Positions 6,086-10,222 of a stretch of DNA of 10,222 nucleotides are shown here, piece by piece. The notes under the pieces are model-generated. The model searched no databases and was not told the origin of the DNA. It worked only from the letters and a program-made list of their open reading frames with translations. Source of the DNA: an uncultured Bacilli bacterium (GTDB taxonomy: Bacteria > Bacillota_I > Bacilli_A > RF39 > UBA660); assembly GCA_947631135.1 (NCBI GenBank), contig CANRKE010000044.1, positions 1 to 10,222 of the forward strand, written 5' to 3'. Each line of letters starts with the position of its first letter. The first letter of the stretch is position 1. The position numbers were made by a program, and so were the translations under genes.

Positions 6086-6743
6086 TTAACCAATCATAAT
6101 CAAAAATTTCGACATTTTCTTCTTTATTTTCTCTATGTTTTTTTTGTGTTTTTTGTACATCTTGTTTAGTTTTAATGTTCTTCTTTTTCCACTCCAATAA
6201 TATTCTATCGATATACCTCAAGCTACTTACACCATTAAATGTTGCTTCTTTTAAAGCTTCTATTATTAATTCTTCACTAAAATTGTCATTGATCCATCCG
6301 TTAATTATCTCATATTCCATAGGTGATAATGTTCTTCCAAATTCTTGTTCAAACATTTCAAAAAGTGATGTTGATGTTTTATTTTCTTTTAAATTATCAA
6401 CTGTATCGTCCATAATAATCATTGCAAGCTTACTATATAATAAGTCAAATGATAATTTTTCTTCAAGTACATTATTTGAATTTTTTTCTAAATTAATACT
6501 TATTATTTGTTTTTCACATAAATTATTAATAATAATTAATAGATTATTTAATTTTATATTTAATTCTTTAGCTATTACTTTTGGATTATAACTAGAATTA
6601 TTAGTATTTAATAAATATGCTAATATTATAAATTCTTCATTAGTTATATTAAATTTTTTATAATTTAAAAATAATAATTTTGGTATTGTAATATCACCCA
6701 TTTTCATATAATTTATAAATTTATCTGTTTTACTTAAAGACAT
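6078..6743 (-). CDS. dnaD: DnaD-like primosomal replication protein
   Basis: 221 aa, close to Bacillus DnaD. DnaD remodels DNA at the origin and helps load the replicative helicase through DnaA/DnaB/DnaI. The N-terminal region (about 16-115) looks like the winged-helix domain (GDITIPKLLFLNYKKFNITNEEF, then a short helix-turn-helix). The C-terminal DnaB_2/DnaD domain (128-190) holds FEQEFGRTLSPMEYEIINGW and the diagnostic YxxxIxxxW-type motif YIDRILLEW (177-185), followed by a Lys-rich tail. The start has AAGGAAGTGAT upstream. It lies 12 bp after the ypmB-like gene and overlaps nth by 8 bp, as expected from the Bacillus gene order. Confidence 0.92.
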   Translation of the reverse strand: MSLSKTDKFINYMKMGDITIPKLLFLNYKKFNITNEEFIILAYLLNTNNSSYNPKVIAKELNIKLNNLLIIINNLCEKQIISINLEKNSNNVLEEKLSFDLLYSKLAMIIMDDTVDNLKENKTSTSLFEMFEQEFGRTLSPMEYEIINGWINDNFSEELIIEALKEATFNGVSSLRYIDRILLEWKKKNIKTKQDVQKTQKKHRENKEENVEIFDYDWLNG

Positions 6744-6755
6744 ATTATCACTTCC

Positions 6756-7196
6756 TTATTTATCAAGTTCTATTTTTTTTATAAATTCTCCATTTAAAGC
6801 ATCATAGTACGAATATGTAAATCCATCTTTACTTGATGTTTTAACTTCATATATAAGTTTATCATATTTATATCCTATTGTATATTTATTATTTTTTATT
6901 TCATCAATATCTTTTAATTCATCATATTTAACATCAATATAATGTTTTTCTTTATCATCTAATACACTTATATATTTTTCATTATTACTTATATATTCAA
7001 TAATATAATATGTATCATCACCATTATAAACATATATATTAGTAACATCATCTATATTCTCATTATTTATAATAAATGTTTTTTTAATTCTATCTAAATC
7101 TTGATCACTTTTATTAGTTGCTAAAAAGTTAACACAAAATATTACAACAAATATACATACAATAATACTTAGTACAATAATAACTGTTTTTTTCAT
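6756..7196 (-). CDS. ypmB: YpmB/TseB-like membrane-anchored protein
   Basis: 146 aa: one N-terminal membrane helix (about 4-26), then an extracytoplasmic domain. The pattern IYVYNGDDTYYIIEYISNNE (54-73) followed by a C-terminal YEVKTSSKDGFTYSYYDALNGEFIKKI resembles the two PepSY-like halves of YpmB (TseB, DUF5590), which in Bacillus links to cell-wall elongation through the penicillin-binding protein PBP2A. Identity is modest, but the position directly upstream of dnaD-nth supports the call; Bacillus has aspB and asnS between them, which are missing here. An AGAGGA-type SD precedes the ATG, 14 bp after the previous gene. It could instead be an unrelated PepSY-type protein. Confidence 0.65.
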   Translation of the reverse strand: MKKTVIIVLSIIVCIFVVIFCVNFLATNKSDQDLDRIKKTFIINNENIDDVTNIYVYNGDDTYYIIEYISNNEKYISVLDDKEKHYIDVKYDELKDIDEIKNNKYTIGYKYDKLIYEVKTSSKDGFTYSYYDALNGEFIKKIELDK

Positions 7197-7210
7197 AATA
7201 TTCCTCTTTT

Positions 7211-7822
7211 CTACATATCAATATCTAATATATCATAATCATTATCTTTTATTTTCAATATTATAAATTCCTCATAATTTAATGTTTGCATATCTATCCA
7301 GTCATCATAAATTATCTCTTGCTCTTTATTATTTATTTCATTATTTTCTTTTTGTATAATTAGATCTATTTTCTTATAATTTTTTGGTAAAACAAAATTA
7401 TTTTTATCATATAAATATATAAAATTGCAATCTTCAAAATTAGTTTTTCCTTCTATATATTTATATATACATAATTTCTTATTATTCAATTTAATCTTAA
7501 TTAAATTATTTTTAATTTTTAATTTATGACTTTTAACACTATTTATTAATATGTTTTCATTATTTAAATTGTATATATTTTTAATACCATCTAAATCATA
7601 TTTATCAATATTATTATACAACATATTACTGTAATTTAATAGATATAAATTGTTTTTCTTATCTGAAACTACATTTACTGCATCAACATATTTATTATAT
7701 ATAAACTTAATATAATAAGTATCTTTTTCTATATCTATTTTAACTTTTCTATCTGTATTACCCATTTTTGTAAACAATAATACTATTATAATAACAATAA
7801 CTATATTAATATATTTTTTCAT
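7211..7822 (-). CDS. Membrane-anchored protein of unknown function within the holA operon
   Basis: 203 aa. I do not recognise it. One N-terminal hydrophobic helix (about 4-18) is followed by a Lys/Asn/Asp-rich, beta-strand-like exterior domain with two cysteines (118, 132) in LCIYKY and FEDCNFIYLY, which might form a disulphide, and a C-terminal acidic segment. The fragments IDLIIQ and FIILKIKDNDYDIL faintly recall the C-terminal part of ComEC-type beta-lactamase-fold domains, and comEC is often beside holA in Firmicutes. However, none of the metal-binding His/Asp motifs is present, so this is only a weak guess at a degenerate relative. It is 35 bp downstream of holA and 14 bp upstream of the ypmB-like gene, so it is co-transcribed. 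Base composition matches its neighbours. Confidence 0.6.
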   Translation of the reverse strand: MKKYINIVIVIIIVLLFTKMGNTDRKVKIDIEKDTYYIKFIYNKYVDAVNVVSDKKNNLYLLNYSNMLYNNIDKYDLDGIKNIYNLNNENILINSVKSHKLKIKNNLIKIKLNNKKLCIYKYIEGKTNFEDCNFIYLYDKNNFVLPKNYKKIDLIIQKENNEINNKEQEIIYDDWIDMQTLNYEEFIILKIKDNDYDILDIDM

Positions 7823-7849
7823 AATATCACAATATATATTATGATATTA
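7822..7849 (-). promoter_or_regulatory. Hairpin over the ribosome binding site of the unknown operon gene
   Basis: Minus-strand arms TAATATCA (7849-7842) and TGATATTA (7829-7822) form an 8-bp stem with a 12-nt loop. The second arm contains most of the GTGAT Shine-Dalgarno and the A of the start codon. This may couple translation to ribosomes finishing holA a few bases upstream, but in AT-rich DNA it may be chance. Confidence 0.4.
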
Positions 7850-7857
7850 AAATAAAT

Positions 7858-8799
7858 TTATAAGTTAATAAAGAATAACTCTAAGCTTGCATTTTTATTA
7901 GATAAACCACTTTTTATTTTATAATCAATCTCTGATAAATCAAATAAATAATTTGTTAGTACATCATAACTTAATTTTTTAGATTTTTGATTGGCAAGTT
8001 TTATTCTATATGGATGGACATTTAATTTATCTGCTATTTCTTTTTCACTCATTCTATTATCTATCATTACTTTTGTTCTTAGTATCAATCTAAATTGATT
8101 TGCAATCATTGAAAGTATTTTTGTTGAATCATAATTAAATACATTAATTAATTTTGAATATATTTTAAATATATTTTTTTTATCTCGAAGTGTTACTGCA
8201 TCTATTAACTCAAATATATTATCATCTAATTTTTCAGATACTAATTTCATAACATCATCAAGTGTAACTACTTTTTCATCAAATTTATACATCAATAACT
8301 TATTTATTTCATTATTTATTAAATTCATATCAGATAATGTTAAATCTATAATTTTATGTATTGCATCATCATATATTTTATATCCCTCATGATTAAATTT
8401 CTTTTTTATTATTTCTATAAGTTCATATTTATCATAACTATTACATGTTATTACTTTAGTAACTGTTTTTAATTTTTTTACTACTTTTTTAGTATTATCT
8501 ATGGAATTAGTTACTAATACTAAAACAGTATCAGTATTTATATTATCTAAATATTTTATAAATTTATCAGTATCTTGTTGTATACTTTTCTGTCTAGATA
8601 AAAATGATGAATTATTACATATTACTAGTTTTTTACCAAATAGTCCTAATGTATTTAACTCCTCTATTACATCATCTAGTAAATCTACTTCTAAATCATA
8701 ATATATTATATTTTCTAAGTCAAAATCTTTTTTAATTTTATTTATATTATGTTTAATAAGATATTCATCTTCACCATAAATTAAATATACATTATTCAT
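7858..8799 (-). CDS. holA: DNA polymerase III delta subunit
   Basis: 313 aa, normal for Firmicutes HolA. It is the clamp-loader subunit that opens the beta sliding clamp. Family landmarks: N-terminal VYLIYGEDEYLI (4-15), LGLFGKKLVIC (51-61, the beta-binding region), LVLVTNSID (93-101), a helical middle (EINKLLMY; DDNIFELIDAVTLRD 192-206), and the C-terminal collar with IANQFRLILRTK (232-243), LNVHPYRIKLA (259-269) and IDYKIKSG (291-298). No P-loop is expected, since delta does not bind ATP. GGTGATC lies just upstream of the ATG. It is the first gene of the operon holA-unknown-ypmB-like-dnaD-nth, with an extended -10 promoter at 8830-8838. comEC and rpsT, frequent neighbours elsewhere, are not adjacent. 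Confidence 0.96.
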   Translation of the reverse strand: MNNVYLIYGEDEYLIKHNINKIKKDFDLENIIYYDLEVDLLDDVIEELNTLGLFGKKLVICNNSSFLSRQKSIQQDTDKFIKYLDNINTDTVLVLVTNSIDNTKKVVKKLKTVTKVITCNSYDKYELIEIIKKKFNHEGYKIYDDAIHKIIDLTLSDMNLINNEINKLLMYKFDEKVVTLDDVMKLVSEKLDDNIFELIDAVTLRDKKNIFKIYSKLINVFNYDSTKILSMIANQFRLILRTKVMIDNRMSEKEIADKLNVHPYRIKLANQKSKKLSYDVLTNYLFDLSEIDYKIKSGLSNKNASLELFFINL

Positions 8800-8829
8800 A
8801 TTCGATCACCACTTTAACAATGTATATTT

Positions 8830-8838
8830 ATTATATCA
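8830..8838 (-). promoter_or_regulatory. Extended -10 promoter of the holA operon
   Basis: Minus-strand TGATATAAT gives a consensus TATAAT (8830-8835) with the TG of an extended -10 element at 8837-8838. No good -35 is seen; TTCAAT lies at a short 15-bp spacing. RNA start near 8823 gives a leader of about 24 nt. Confidence 0.65.
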
Positions 8839-8900
8839 AATTTATTTAATATTGAATATATATTTTTATAAAATTAATTATGAATTTATGTAATATTATT

Positions 8901-10222
8901 TTATTTAAGTTTTATTGTGTAAGGTGAACTTTTTTCACCGTTTCCTTTTTCATATAATGTATCAGCACGTAAATTTAACACAGGTACTACTCCCGACTCT
9001 TTTCCATATACTCCACTAATATATCCATTTTTTCTCATTTCAAATACAGTAGTTCCCCTAACATAAAATTCGCCTATCGAAAAAAACATAGTATCCATAT
9101 TATTTACTAGATAGTAATTTTCGTTTATAGTTGCCCAACTTCCCCCTGCAAATACCGCTTCATCTGCTGATAACAATCCAATTTTTAAATAATATTCTCC
9201 TCCGTATAATTTATTTGTTTTTGGACATATATATGTTGGATGAAGTCTATTCCTTATTCTATTCTCTGCACCATAATTTAAATATCCAAGTTCATTAAAT
9301 ATAGATGTTGTATCATTACAATATATTGTACTTGCAAATAGTGAATTATATTTTGTCATATTTGTTGTATACCAATTATCTAAATATTGTTTTATTGTAC
9401 TATCTTTACTCTTACTGTTTGGATTTAATATTGCTTTTCCATGAAATTGATATGCTTGATATTTAATACTTGTTTCTGATTCTATTTTTGTTATTTGGAA
9501 CATATAAAATCCATGATTACTTGGTGTTATATTTGATTCAAAATGTGTATATTTTCCTTCGCATAATGATTTATTATTAAAACATTCACTTATTGTATGA
9601 GAAACTGGATTTATTAATGTATAGTTTCCACCAACTCTGTTTATTTTTACTTCATCAGCAAAATAATATACTGTATCAGGTGTTACAGTTCTTGTCATTT
9701 CTTCTCCTTTATCACCCATTTCATATCCTATTCTTGTTTTATATGTATATCCTGCATATTCTTCTGAATCATACTGTTTATTAAACATACTTGTTCCTAT
9801 TGGTTCATCTGCAACTATTCTAATTGTTCCATCACCATTGATCCTAACTATTCTAAATAACATGTCCTCACCTTTTTTATGGTAATCATCTGTGTTATCC
9901 CATTTTAAACCAAGTATCTTTACATAATTATTCTCTACATGTCCTCTATAGTAATATGTTTTTCCATCTGCATCAATATCTGAATATAAACCATTTTCAA
10001 CAATTGCTCTTGATTTCTTTGTTGCAGTTTCCTCTGTTAATGTATCATAATATTCTTGTGATACTGCTGCTTTACTAAAATCTGGTGTATCAGTTATTAC
10101 ATTTTGATTACTACTACCAAGTATCGCTTTAGCGAGTGTTGGTGCTTCTTTATCATATCCTTCTATTTTTATTTTTCCATTAATACTCTTATTTAGAAAA
10201 TGATTTTGATTATCTCTATTAT
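8901..10222 (-). CDS. Surface/extracellular protein with INGDGTIRIV-type C-terminal domain, 5' end outside window
   Basis: The frame is open from the right edge to the stop at 8901-8903, giving 439 residues; the start lies beyond the window. The in-frame ATG at 9863 is internal, because 119 upstream codons continue the same domain. Order of features from the N-terminal side: TLAKAIL, PDFSKAAVS, RAIVENGLYSDIDADGKTYY, YRGHVENNYVKI, then FRIVRINGDGTIRIVADEPIG, a long middle, IGLLSADEAVFAGG, and the end VVPVLNLRADTLYEKGNG, SSPYTIKLK. This layout recurs in predicted surface proteins of uncultured gut Bacilli; I know of no assigned function. Cysteines (such as SECFNNKSLCEG and YCNDTT) suggest disulphides outside the cell. 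The last TYTIK-like repeat has no sorting signal in view. No clear terminator is seen in 8839-8900. Confidence 0.75.
   Translation of the reverse strand, partial: NRDNQNHFLNKSINGKIKIEGYDKEAPTLAKAILGSSNQNVITDTPDFSKAAVSQEYYDTLTEETATKKSRAIVENGLYSDIDADGKTYYYRGHVENNYVKILGLKWDNTDDYHKKGEDMLFRIVRINGDGTIRIVADEPIGTSMFNKQYDSEEYAGYTYKTRIGYEMGDKGEEMTRTVTPDTVYYFADEVKINRVGGNYTLINPVSHTISECFNNKSLCEGKYTHFESNITPSNHGFYMFQITKIESETSIKYQAYQFHGKAILNPNSKSKDSTIKQYLDNWYTTNMTKYNSLFASTIYCNDTTSIFNELGYLNYGAENRIRNRLHPTYICPKTNKLYGGEYYLKIGLLSADEAVFAGGSWATINENYYLVNNMDTMFFSIGEFYVRGTTVFEMRKNGYISGVYGKESGVVPVLNLRADTLYEKGNGEKSSPYTIKLK

Noticed and set aside
6175..6591. Plus-strand 138-codon frame
   Set aside because: Antisense to dnaD, which has clear family motifs; no SD.
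8501..8701. Plus-strand frames antisense to holA, and similar ones at 2183-2395 and 9593-9784
   Set aside because: All are shadows of recognised minus-strand proteins and have no start signals.
9861..9863. ATG as the start of the right-hand surface protein
   Set aside because: The same frame stays open for 119 codons upstream, and those codons encode recognisable family segments; no SD precedes this ATG in a useful way.
1..10222. CRISPR array, tRNA, rRNA or insertion sequence
   Set aside because: No regularly spaced repeats, no GC-rich structured RNA islands and no DDE/HUH transposase were seen on either strand.

Overview
The window is very AT-rich and reads with the standard bacterial code: tryptophans are TGG, and TGA and TAA act as stops. 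Shine-Dalgarno sites are strong and promoters look sigma-A-like. The gene set (SpoVS, HU, UvsE, HolA, DnaD, Nth, a YpmB/TseB-like protein) points to a low-GC Bacillota. The two surface proteins and the Rpn-type nuclease resemble those of uncultured gut Bacilli of the RF39/Erysipelotrichia-Mollicutes neighbourhood; that placement is inferred from protein style only.

Left part (1-3145). An Rpn/PD-(D/E)XK nuclease-like gene runs off the left edge on the minus strand. It has a near-perfect sigma-A promoter, and just upstream of that lies a cluster of AT-rich palindromes. Next comes a monocistronic minus-strand surface protein of 570 aa with its own promoter, a structured leader of about 120 nt and its own terminator. 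The leader is the most interesting element in the window. The octamer AGGTAGGT occurs twice, once near the RNA 5' end and once over the Shine-Dalgarno region of a TTG start codon. Both copies can pair with the same ACTTACCT segment, which gives a mutually exclusive on/off design. The leader also carries a 12-bp hairpin and a run of eight G.

Middle (3146-5403). spoVS (plus) and the HU gene (minus) converge on a shared bidirectional terminator. The UV-damage endonuclease gene uvsE (minus) is divergent from a five-helix DUF6512-like membrane protein (plus).

Right (5403-8838). A tight minus-strand operon reads holA - membrane-anchored unknown - ypmB/tseB-like - dnaD - nth. It is driven by an extended -10 promoter and closed by an 18-bp perfect bidirectional hairpin. 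It joins replication (clamp-loader delta, primosomal DnaD), base-excision repair (endonuclease III) and probably a cell-wall-related membrane protein. ypmB, dnaD and nth keep the order known from Bacillus (ypmB-aspB-asnS-dnaD-nth), with aspB and asnS absent.

Right edge (8901-10222). The C-terminal 439 residues of a second large surface/extracellular protein are present, also on the minus strand; its start lies outside the window. No tRNA, rRNA, CRISPR array or insertion sequence was seen.
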